Assembly (NCBI GenBank): GCA_021531865.1
Contig: JAFBIW010000015.1
Location: 1-50,041, forward strand
Direction: 5' to 3'
Source: Butyricicoccus pullicaecorum
GTDB taxonomy: Bacteria > Bacillota > Clostridia > Oscillospirales > Butyricicoccaceae
DNA length: 50,041 nucleotides
Part shown: in pieces, positions 25,442 through 32,205 of the stretch
How the letters are laid out: every line of letters begins with the position of its first letter
Position numbering within the stretch: position 1 is the first letter of the stretch
Program-made: the position numbers and the translations under genes
The notes under the pieces: model-generated
Database searches by the model: none
Told to the model about the DNA's origin: nothing
The model's input: only the letters and a program-made list of their open reading frames with translations

Positions 25442-26494
25442 TCAGCGGTTGTCGTACTCCGCGACGTTGTCCTTAGTGACCGGCTCGAAGGGTACCCACA
25501 GGATATTGCCGGTTTCGTCCTTTTCAAAGCCGCTGTCCTTGGCGATGTCCTCGCCGTTGGCCAGATTGGCTGCCGCGTACAGCGCGCCGCGTCCCTGACC
25601 CGCCGGGTCCTGGAATACGCTCATGGCCAGCGTGCCTTCCTTGATGGCCGCGCGGCCGTCCTTGGAGGCGTCGATGCCGAGGATCGGCAGAGAGGTCGGG
25701 TCTACGCCCTTGGACTGCAGCGCCTCAACAACGCCCAGCGCCATCGCGTCGTTGTTGGATACGACGACGTCAAACTCGGTGGAGCCGATGAGGGGGGTGA
25801 ACTTGTCCATCGCCTTGGCGCGGTCAAAATCACAGGCCAGCGCTTCGGCAGCCTGAATGGCGTTGATGCCGGCGGCCTTCATGCCCTCTTCAAAGGACTT
25901 GGTGCGGTTCGTCGTCGAGGTCTGACCCAGCGTGCCGTTGAGCATGACGTACTTGACCTCGGTCTTGCCCTGCTCCTTGCACCAGTTCGCCAGCCACTCG
26001 GCCTGGAACGCGCCCGAGGTCATCTCGTCCGAGCCGACGTAAACAGCCTTCTCATTCAGGACGGAGTCATCGGTCGGGTAACGGTTTACGAATACGACCG
26101 GGATGTCGCCCGCCGCCTCAACGCACTGCGCCGCGGTCGAGGGGTCAACCATGTTGACGATGATCGCCTGCGCGCCCGAGTTGCGGGCGGTCTCGATGTA
26201 CTGGAGCTGCTTGGAAACGTCGTTGTTCGCGTCCTGCGTGGTCAGGTTGATGCCGCCGATGTCGCCCGCCGCCTTCTGCGCGGCCTTCTCCAGCTCGGAC
26301 AGCCACTCGTCACGCAGCGCCATGATCAGGGTGATCTGCGCCTGATCGCCGGTCGAAGCCGCCGCGCCGCTGTCTGCGGACGCGCCGCTGTCGGACGCGG
26401 ACTGGCTGCCGCCGCCGCAGCCCACCAGGCTGCCGCAGAGCATAACGCCGGCCAGCATGGCCGCTGCGAGCTTCTTCATTCTCTTCATTTTCAT
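25442..26494 (-). CDS. Sugar-binding lipoprotein of ABC transporter
   Basis: The 350-residue protein has a lipoprotein signal with lipobox SLVGC, giving lipidated Cys26, then a Gly/Ser/Ala-rich linker (about 27-50). The periplasmic-binding type 1 (Peripla_BP_4) domain, as in RbsB, covers about 52-345, with DANNDVSKQLQYIETARNSG and VVSNNDAMALGVVEALQSKG. It captures a monosaccharide or polyol at the outer face. GGAGAG lies before the start. It is second in the operon, after the isomerase. Confidence 0.94.
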   Translation of the reverse strand: MKMKRMKKLAAAMLAGVMLCGSLVGCGGGSQSASDSGASADSGAAASTGDQAQITLIMALRDEWLSELEKAAQKAAGDIGGINLTTQDANNDVSKQLQYIETARNSGAQAIIVNMVDPSTAAQCVEAAGDIPVVFVNRYPTDDSVLNEKAVYVGSDEMTSGAFQAEWLANWCKEQGKTEVKYVMLNGTLGQTSTTNRTKSFEEGMKAAGINAIQAAEALACDFDRAKAMDKFTPLIGSTEFDVVVSNNDAMALGVVEALQSKGVDPTSLPILGIDASKDGRAAIKEGTLAMSVFQDPAGQGRGALYAAANLANGEDIAKDSGFEKDETGNILWVPFEPVTKDNVAEYDNR

Positions 26495-26568
26495 AGTATT
26501 TTCTCTCCTTCTATTTTATTGGGCGGCAATCCGCCCTGAGAAACAAAAACATCTCTTTTCCTCGCCTT

Positions 26569-26613
26569 GTCTCACAGCAGGCCCCGCCGGAGGGGGCGGA
26601 GCTGCAGTGAGAC
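26569..26613. repeat. Hairpin between isomerase and binding-protein genes
   Basis: GTCTCAC (26569-26575) pairs with GTGAGAC (26607-26613), and inner GC-rich segments (CCCCGCC / GGGGCGG) extend the stem. It has no T-run, so it is probably an RNA processing or stability structure. A smaller hairpin GGGCGGCAATCCGCCC lies at 26521-26536. Confidence 0.6.
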
Positions 26614-26659
26614 GAAAAGAAAAGAAAGGTTAAGGATGAGTGCGGATGGGGGGTGCGCG

Positions 26660-27529
26660 TCAGCAGTATTTCGCGACGTGCGCGCGGGTGACCTCGGCGG
26701 ACTTCTTGACGTTCTCTTCCTGCGTCATCTCGTAGTATTCGGGGCGGAAAATCTCAATCGTGCAGCAGCCGCCCTCAAAGCCGATTTTCTTCAGCGTATC
26801 GGCGTAGCGCTTCTGGTCAAGGCAGTCGCCCTCGGCGTCCGGCCACATGCGCTTTTCGTCGTTGTTGTAGGGCGCGCCGCAGGGCAGGTCTTCCGTGCCG
26901 TTCAGGTGCCAGACAAAGATCTTCTTGCCGTCGGCCTTTTCAAGCGCGTCCCACGCCGAAGCCATCGCGTAGAAGTGGTACTGGTCGAGGGTCAGGCCGA
27001 CCAGCGGATGGTCGACGGCCTCGACGATCGCGTAGGCGTCCTCGAAGCGGTTGATGGTCATTGCGGGCGCGCCGCAGAACTCGAGCGAGAGCTTGATGCC
27101 GTAAGGCTCGCACTTCTTGACCATTTCCTTCAGCACTGCGACCGCGTCCTCGCGGATCTCGCGGCGGGTGGGCTGGAGACCGCGCTCGGCCATGTCCATC
27201 GAGGGAACGACGACGATCATCTTGCAGCCCAGCACGTTGCAGCGGTGGATGATCTCGTCGAGCTGCGCCATGACGGCGGCCTTTTCCGCGGCGGTCTGCT
27301 TCATATTGAAGAAGCACAGCGCGTTGTAGGAGAGCATCTTCAGATGGTGGCACTGGAACCATGCGCCCATCTCTTCGATGGTGATGAGTCCGGCGGCCAG
27401 ATCGCGGTCGAGACACTCGGACTGGATGTCGATGTAGTCGAAGCCGTATTTCTCACACAGCTCGAGATCCATCATGACGGTGTGCCCCTTGCAGAAGCGG
27501 TCGTTCGCTTCGTTGAAGCCGATCTTCAT
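26660..27529 (-). CDS. Sugar-phosphate isomerase/epimerase (TIM barrel)
   Basis: The 289-residue protein has the AP-endonuclease-2/xylose-isomerase-like TIM barrel with probable metal ligands in LSLEFCG (Glu), LTLDQYHF (Asp, His), VWHLNGTED (His) and TIEIFRPEYY (Glu). Relatives interconvert keto-sugars or inositol derivatives (IolE, IolI, tagatose 3-epimerase). The frame extends upstream, but AGGAGTGATTTTACC places the start at 27529. It is the first gene of the transporter operon, so its substrate is probably the imported sugar. Confidence 0.85.
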   Translation of the reverse strand: MKIGFNEANDRFCKGHTVMMDLELCEKYGFDYIDIQSECLDRDLAAGLITIEEMGAWFQCHHLKMLSYNALCFFNMKQTAAEKAAVMAQLDEIIHRCNVLGCKMIVVVPSMDMAERGLQPTRREIREDAVAVLKEMVKKCEPYGIKLSLEFCGAPAMTINRFEDAYAIVEAVDHPLVGLTLDQYHFYAMASAWDALEKADGKKIFVWHLNGTEDLPCGAPYNNDEKRMWPDAEGDCLDQKRYADTLKKIGFEGGCCTIEIFRPEYYEMTQEENVKKSAEVTRAHVAKYC

Positions 27530-27585
27530 GGTAAAATCACTCCTTCTCTTTTCGATTCGGGTTTGAGTTCCTTCTCTCTGGTCAC

Positions 27586-27614
27586 AAGATACCACACAAT
27601 GTTTTTTCGTGCAA
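27586..27614 (-). promoter_or_regulatory. Promoter of the sugar operon
   Basis: On the minus strand TTGCAC (27614-27609), a 17-bp spacer and TATCTT (27591-27586). The -35 overlaps an operator-like CGTGCA half-site. Confidence 0.6.
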
Positions 27615-27752
27615 TCGTTTTGGCGCACGTACATTTTCATGTGCATTTTATCGTCATATTGAACAAATATTTTTGCTTCATCCTTGTTACTCTGCGCTTT
27701 CTCCCATAAATGTACGCATTTTTACGTGCACGACTCGTGCATTTTACCATGC
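27606..27752. promoter_or_regulatory. Cluster of operator-like half-sites between divergent promoters
   Basis: Repeated, mostly inverted hexamers occur in an AT-rich background: TCGTGCA at 27608, GCGCACGT at 27623, ATGTGCA at 27640, ACGTGCACG at 27724 and TCGTGCA at 27735. They surround the -35 of the operon promoter and precede the LacI promoter. They are the best candidates for binding sites of the adjacent LacI-family regulator. Confidence 0.5.
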
Positions 27753-27761
27753 GTTTCCCTC

Positions 27762-27790
27762 TTTCCTTTCAGGGCAAAGGGTGGTATACT
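27762..27790 (+). promoter_or_regulatory. Promoter of LacI-family gene
   Basis: TTTCCT (27762-27767), a 17-bp spacer and TATACT (27785-27790). Confidence 0.5.
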
Positions 27791-27840
27791 GAAAATTAAA
27801 CCCAGAGAGAAGAAAAGAGAAAGAAAGGGGCTGACACAAC

Positions 27841-28893
27841 ATGGCAGTCACCCTGCAGCAGCTTGCCGAGGCCTGCGGCGTCTCGCGCGGCACGGTTGAC
27901 CGCGCCCTGCGCGGCAAGCCGGGCGTGCGCCCCGAGGTCGCGGAGCGCATTCAGGAAATGGCCCGCACCATGGGCTACATCTCCCCCCGCATCCGCCCGG
28001 TCGTCGCCGAACGGCCGGTACGCATCGGCGTCGTGCTCCACACGGCGATCTCCTCCTTTGTTCAGGTGCTCGCCAGCATCGCCCGCACCTATCCCGCGCA
28101 GCAGCTTCTGCCGATCGAAACCATCGTCCGGACGCAGGACGGCGTGGACGTGCAGCACCAGCTTGCCCTGATCGACGAGCTGGTCGAGACCGAGCACATC
28201 GACGGTCTGGCGCTCATGCCGCTGGCCTCCGTCCTGATCCGCGAGCGGATCAACGAGCTGACCGCCGCCGGGATCCCGGTCGTGACGGTCAACACCGATA
28301 TTTCCGATTCCAGCCGGCTGGCCTACGTCGGCGCGGACTGCATCGCCTCCGGACGGGCGGCCGCCGCCCTCATGGGCATGACCATGGGCGGCCGGGGACT
28401 TATCCTCCCCATTCTTGGCCAGCGCTCGGGACACTACGCCGACATCCAGCGGCTCAACGGCTTCGTCTCCGAGATGGCCTCCCTCTATCCCGACATCCAT
28501 CTGCTCCCGCCCGCCTGCTGCTTCCTCGACCCAACGCTGGCCGAGCGCATCGTCCTGCGTGAGCTGGAGCAGAACGACCAGCTTTCGGGCGTATACCTGT
28601 CCACCGTCGGACGCGAGGGCGTGTACCGCGCCCTGCAAAAGACCGGCATGGCCGGAAAGGTGCACGTCGTCGTCCACGACATCGTCAAGGACAATCTGGA
28701 GATGATCCGGAAGGGCGTGGTCGATTTCGCGATCGGGCAGGACGTCAAAACGCAGGGCACCCTGCCGCTGCGCCTGCTGTATCAGTACCTGACCAAGCAC
28801 CAGTCGCCCGAACGGCGGGACTATATCACGAATATTGAGATCAAATTCCGCTATAACCTGTCCGAAACTGACGGTTTCCTGCCGTATACATAA
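27841..28893 (+). CDS. LacI-family transcriptional regulator
   Basis: The 350-residue protein has a LacI helix-turn-helix (about 1-50; VTLQQLAEACGVSRGTVDRA) and a periplasmic-binding effector domain (about 60-340) close to the RbsB/GalR fold. It is divergent from the isomerase-ABC operon and almost certainly controls it in response to the transported sugar or its phosphate. The start ATG follows an AAAGGGG-type site. No terminator is visible after the stop; an abrupt switch to AT-rich DNA begins there. Confidence 0.94.
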   Translation: MAVTLQQLAEACGVSRGTVDRALRGKPGVRPEVAERIQEMARTMGYISPRIRPVVAERPVRIGVVLHTAISSFVQVLASIARTYPAQQLLPIETIVRTQDGVDVQHQLALIDELVETEHIDGLALMPLASVLIRERINELTAAGIPVVTVNTDISDSSRLAYVGADCIASGRAAAALMGMTMGGRGLILPILGQRSGHYADIQRLNGFVSEMASLYPDIHLLPPACCFLDPTLAERIVLRELEQNDQLSGVYLSTVGREGVYRALQKTGMAGKVHVVVHDIVKDNLEMIRKGVVDFAIGQDVKTQGTLPLRLLYQYLTKHQSPERRDYITNIEIKFRYNLSETDGFLPYT

Positions 28894-28970
28894 CAAAATG
28901 CTTTCATTATTGCAATAATTGTATTTATTATTGAAGTCTGATGGATTCCAAAAATCATATGGAGGATAAA

Positions 28971-29540
28971 ATGAAGAAGAGAAATGTATTTTTATTTCTT
29001 GGGGTATGTGTGACATTGGTAATTTTGTTAATCGGAGTTCATGTGATTCAAGAAGAAAAACGACAAGAACAAATTGTAGCCTATCTAGCTGAATCTGAAA
29101 ACTTTTATGTAAAGTTTGATTTTGATAACGTTGAAAAATGCTATGATATGCTGGATAATTTAAATTATGATACTTCAAAAAGACGAGAAATTTTAGATTA
29201 TGACAAAAAAGTGTACCCTGACGCATTTGCATATTATACAGCAATCAACAAACTAAACGATAGCTTGCATAGCGGATCCTATCCATCGCTGTCTAAATTA
29301 ATTGAAAATATGACAATACCTACTCAAAAATTTGAATTGCTCGAAATAAATGACGAATCCATGATTGGACAATATATAAAAAGTGTAAAATCAAATCCAA
29401 TGTTTAGCATTTTCAATGAAGAATATATTTATGGAAATAAATATAACCTTGATTATGGATTAACATCTTGGGGATTCGCATATGTGATTGAAACATACAC
29501 CGAAATATTAGCCGACGAGCAATTTCCGTATTTGCAATAA
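28971..29540 (+). CDS. Membrane-anchored protein of unknown function
   Basis: The 189-residue protein has a single N-terminal membrane helix (about 5-25; NVFLFLGVCVTLVILLIGVH) and a charged extracellular domain rich in Asp, Glu, Lys and Tyr. I do not recognise the family. ATG 28971 is chosen because GGAGG lies 5 bp upstream; an ATG at 28941 is less well served. Base composition is strikingly AT-rich compared with genes on either side, a sign of horizontal origin. The promoter of the next gene overlaps its stop codon. Confidence 0.7.
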   Translation: MKKRNVFLFLGVCVTLVILLIGVHVIQEEKRQEQIVAYLAESENFYVKFDFDNVEKCYDMLDNLNYDTSKRREILDYDKKVYPDAFAYYTAINKLNDSLHSGSYPSLSKLIENMTIPTQKFELLEINDESMIGQYIKSVKSNPMFSIFNEEYIYGNKYNLDYGLTSWGFAYVIETYTEILADEQFPYLQ

Positions 29541-29560
29541 AATATATATTACGGTATAAT
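29532..29560 (+). promoter_or_regulatory. Promoter of the island lipoprotein gene
   Basis: TTGCAA (29532-29537), a 17-bp spacer and a perfect TATAAT (29555-29560). It overlaps the end of the preceding gene. Confidence 0.75.
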
Positions 29561-29594
29561 TAAGGCAAAATTAAGAAGAGTTAGGGGAATTGGT

Positions 29595-30410
29595 ATGAAA
29601 AAATTTGCATTTATTTGTTTATTTTCGCTTTTCTTGTATTCCCTTACGGCCTGTCAATGTGAACATGAGTATGGAATTGGCGTCGTAAAAGTAGAACCAA
29701 CATGTGCGATGGAAGGAACAAAAACATATACATGCACAAAATGTGGACAAACCAGAGAAGATACACTTCCACTTTCCGACCATATCTACAACGATGGTGT
29801 AGTAACACTGAAACCGACAACTGAAATCGAAGGACAAAAAACATATACCTGTAATGTCTGTGGGGATTCTTACATAGAAGCAATCCCGAAATTACCTAAT
29901 ATAGGTACAAAAGAAAATCCATATCATTTTGGTGATACGGTTACAATAGATTTCATCAGCGGTGATTCCACTAAAGATACAGGAACCGCAAAAATTCGAC
30001 TAAAAAAATACTATTCGCCAGATGATATGCGCCCAATATACGAAGCGCAAAGCAAAAGCTTTCTGTCATATGCAAGGGATGACTTCGTAAACGAATGTAT
30101 GCATGAAAAGGGGTATTGTGCAATAGATGTCCAGTATACCTTACTTGATTTTTCATCCAGCAAAGCATGGGCACCAGAACATTCTTTTTATTTCTATATA
30201 GTTAATAAAAATATGCAAAAGTCTATTATGTTTCCTTCTCGTGATTATATCGATTCTTACCCGGAAATATACGAGGGCGGAGATATATCGCTAAATGCAA
30301 TGGGAGAATATAAGGGAGAAACCGCGTACATAATCCTTTATTACATTTCTCAAGATCCCGAATCGGATAAAGGGCAAGAGCAAGAATTATGGTTCACGCT
30401 CGATGATTAA
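29595..30410 (+). CDS. Lipoprotein with two CxxC repeat modules, unknown function
   Basis: The 271-residue protein has a lipobox LTAC (Cys20) and two tandem repeats of about 36 residues, each ending in a CxxC motif: GTKTYTCTKCGQTREDTLP and GQKTYTCNVCGDSYIEAIPK. Such repeats occur in secreted proteins of gut Clostridia. The rest (about 105-271) is a beta-rich domain I do not recognise, possibly DUF4352-like by its position and IDVQYTLLD pattern; this is uncertain. The composition is AT-rich, like the preceding gene. It ends 8 bp before GC-rich DNA resumes. Confidence 0.72.
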   Translation: MKKFAFICLFSLFLYSLTACQCEHEYGIGVVKVEPTCAMEGTKTYTCTKCGQTREDTLPLSDHIYNDGVVTLKPTTEIEGQKTYTCNVCGDSYIEAIPKLPNIGTKENPYHFGDTVTIDFISGDSTKDTGTAKIRLKKYYSPDDMRPIYEAQSKSFLSYARDDFVNECMHEKGYCAIDVQYTLLDFSSSKAWAPEHSFYFYIVNKNMQKSIMFPSRDYIDSYPEIYEGGDISLNAMGEYKGETAYIILYYISQDPESDKGQEQELWFTLDD

Positions 30411-30418
30411 CTGCTGTA

Positions 30419-30502
30419 AGTTTCCCCAAAAAGCAACTCGCCATGGAGGCGGGCGGCGGAAAATACCTCAATTTCATCAAAATCGTGCTGCGCAAGCGGT
30501 AA
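30419..30502 (+). pseudogene. 3' tail of a lost gene (LNFIKIVLRKR end)
   Basis: The frame reads SFPKKQLAMEAGGGKYLNFI then KIVLRKR and a stop, in high-GC codon usage. It has no start or ribosome-binding site and is followed 9 bp later by a proper terminator. It looks like the C-terminus of a resident gene whose body was replaced by the AT-rich island. The parent family is not recognised. Confidence 0.55.
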
Positions 30503-30510
30503 ACAAACAA

Positions 30511-30538
30511 AAGCAGGGCAAACACCCTGCTTTTTTTG
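30511..30538 (+). terminator. Terminator after AT-rich island
   Basis: AGCAGGG/CCCTGCT with a 6-nt loop, then seven T. Confidence 0.92.
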
Positions 30539-30567
30539 CATAAATCAGCATCCGAACGGTCAGACTA
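30538..30567 (+). promoter_or_regulatory. Candidate sigma-G type promoter of spoVAD
   Basis: GCATA (30538-30542), an 18-bp spacer and CAGACTA (30561-30567) resemble the sigma-F/sigma-G consensus (GHATR and CATNHTA). The spoVA genes are transcribed by sigma-G in Bacillus. It overlaps the end of the preceding T-run. Confidence 0.45.
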
Positions 30568-30598
30568 AACCCGCATGAAATCGGGAGGAGCTGAACTT

Positions 30599-31606
30599 AT
30601 GGCCAAACGAATCGGAACAAGCACCATCGCCTTCGACCGGCCGCCCTACATCACGTCGCATGCGGCGGTCGTGGGCACGAAGGAGGGAAACGGCCCGCTG
30701 AAGGGCACCTTCGATCTGGTCTCGTCGGACACCCACTTCGGACAGAAAACGTGGGAACTGGCCGAGGCGCGGATGCAGCGGCTGGCGATCGACAAGGCTG
30801 TCCAGAAGGCCGGGCTGAGCACGAATGACCTCGACCTCATCCTGTCGGGCGACCTGCTCAACCAGTGCGTCAGCTCGTCGCTGGCCTCGGTGAGCACGGG
30901 CGTGCCCTTCGCCGGGCTGTATGGCGCGTGCTCAACCATGGCCGAGGGTCTGGCGCTGGGCGCCTGCCTGTTCGACGGCGGCGCGGCCGACACCCTGCTG
31001 GCTGCGGCCTCGTCCCACTTCTGCTCGGCCGAGCGGCAGTACCGCTTTCCGCTGGCCTACGGCGGTCAACGCACCCCAACCGCCCAGTGGACGGCGACGG
31101 CGGCGGGCGCGGCCGTGCTCAGCGCGGCGCAGAGCAAGGTGCGTATCACCCACGCTGTGCTCGGCCGCATGGTGGACATGGGCGTCAAGGACGCGAACAA
31201 CATGGGCGCGGCGATGGCCCCGTCGGCCTACGACACCCTTTCCCGCCTGTTCCGCGATCTGGGCGCGGCCCCGACCGACTTCGACCGAATCCTGACCGGC
31301 GACCTCGCCCGGGCGGGCGGCGACCTGCTGGCCGAGCTGTTCCGCCGGGACGGCGTGGACATCACCCCGACCTACGGCGACTGCGGCTCGATGCTCTACA
31401 ACCCGTCGCAGGACGTGCACGCGGGCGGCTCGGGCTGTGGCTGCTCCGCCGCCGTGCTGTGCGGCCATATTCTGCGCGAAATGGAGGCGGGACGGCTGAA
31501 ACGGGTGGTTTTGGCCGGTACAGGCGCGTTGATGAGCCCCATTTCGCTCCAGCAGGGGCAGTCCATCGCGGGCGTGTGCCACGCCGTCGTTCTGGAAGGA
31601 GTTTGA
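30599..31606 (+). CDS. spoVAD: Stage V sporulation protein AD
   Basis: The 335-residue thiolase-fold protein is of normal SpoVAD length. Signatures include TWELAEARMQRLAIDKAVQK, GDLLNQCVSSSLAS, LYGACSTMAEGLA and DCGSMLY. SpoVAD binds dipicolinic acid for uptake into the forespore. The ATG at 30599 follows GGGAGGAG. spoVAE follows after 7 bp. The usual upstream partner spoVAC is absent here; the gene is instead preceded by a terminator and an AT-rich island. Confidence 0.96.
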   Translation: MAKRIGTSTIAFDRPPYITSHAAVVGTKEGNGPLKGTFDLVSSDTHFGQKTWELAEARMQRLAIDKAVQKAGLSTNDLDLILSGDLLNQCVSSSLASVSTGVPFAGLYGACSTMAEGLALGACLFDGGAADTLLAAASSHFCSAERQYRFPLAYGGQRTPTAQWTATAAGAAVLSAAQSKVRITHAVLGRMVDMGVKDANNMGAAMAPSAYDTLSRLFRDLGAAPTDFDRILTGDLARAGGDLLAELFRRDGVDITPTYGDCGSMLYNPSQDVHAGGSGCGCSAAVLCGHILREMEAGRLKRVVLAGTGALMSPISLQQGQSIAGVCHAVVLEGV

Positions 31607-31613
31607 TTCCAAA

Positions 31614-31976
31614 ATGCAATATATTCACGCTTTTATTACAGGCGGTATCATCTGTGCCCTGTCGCAGATCCTGATCGACAAGACCAAGCTGACCCCGGCG
31701 CGGATTCTGGTGACCTACGTGGTGGCGGGCGTCGTGCTGACCGCGCTCGGCATTTACCAGCCGATCGTGGACTGGGGCGGCGCGGGCGCAACCGTTCCCC
31801 TGCTGGGCTTCGGCTACTCGCTGGCCAAGGGCGTGGCGAAGGGCGTGGCCGAGCAGGGGCTGCTGGGCGCGTTCACAGGCGGCGTGACGGGCGCCGCGGG
31901 CGGCATCGCCGCCGCGATCGTTTTCGGCTGCCTGTTCGCCCTGATCTGCCCGCCCGAGGACAAGGCCAAGGACTGA
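31614..31976 (+). CDS. spoVAE: Stage V sporulation protein AE (SpoVAEB type)
   Basis: The 120-residue membrane protein has four predicted helices and the family features QILIDKTKLTPARILVTYVV and GFGYSLAKGVAKGVAEQGLL. With SpoVAC and SpoVAD it forms the dipicolinate channel of the spore inner membrane. GAAGGAG is placed before the ATG. Its TGA stop lies within the first unit of the CTGAGCAC repeat array. Confidence 0.95.
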   Translation: MQYIHAFITGGIICALSQILIDKTKLTPARILVTYVVAGVVLTALGIYQPIVDWGGAGATVPLLGFGYSLAKGVAKGVAEQGLLGAFTGGVTGAAGGIAAAIVFGCLFALICPPEDKAKD

Positions 31977-32064
31977 GCACGGCCTTCTCCCGCCTGAGCA
32001 CAGACAAGCAGAAGCTGAGCACGATGAAACGGAGACTGAGCACGGAACGTCCGGTGCTGAGCAC
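31973..32064 (+). repeat. CTGAGCAC array with strict 21-bp period
   Basis: The 8-mer CTGAGCAC starts at 31973, 31994, 32015, 32036 and 32057, exactly 21 bp apart. The 13 bp between copies differ completely. A sixth copy at 32141 is still in phase (84 bp = 4 x 21). The first copy contains the spoVAE stop codon, and a terminator follows the fifth. Confidence 0.9.
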
Positions 32065-32070
32065 GGGCGC

Positions 32071-32102
32071 AAAAAAGAGCGGTCTGAAAACCGCTCTTTT
32101 TT
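32071..32102. terminator. Bidirectional terminator after the repeat array
   Basis: GAGCGGT/ACCGCTC stem with AAAAAA before and TTTTTT after. It serves spoVAE and the oppositely oriented two-component operon. Confidence 0.9.
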
Positions 32103-32112
32103 GATGGATTCC

Positions 32113-32205
32113 TCACAGAAACCCGCCGAACAGGTGCAGGCTGAGCACGGCGAGCACGCAGCAGATCGTCCAGAGAAACAGGCAGACCTTGGTATCGTTC
32201 CACAT
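32113..32205 (-). CDS. Small 30-residue membrane peptide overlapping kinase stop
   Basis: The ATG overlaps the histidine-kinase TGA (TGATG), so it can be translated by re-initiation. The peptide starts MWNDTKVCLFLWTICC, runs through a single hydrophobic helix and ends FGGFL. It is the last frame before the terminator. It may modulate the kinase in the membrane, as known for other small membrane proteins; that role is inference. It could also be a chance frame. Confidence 0.45.
   Translation of the reverse strand: MWNDTKVCLFLWTICCVLAVLSLHLFGGFL

Noticed and set aside
31362-32072. A minus-strand frame in which the CTGAGCAC array encodes a seven-residue repeat (PCS or VLS pattern)
   Set aside because: All frames through the array show a seven-residue period because 21 is a multiple of 3. 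No ribosome-binding site supports translation, and a terminator separates it from upstream promoters.
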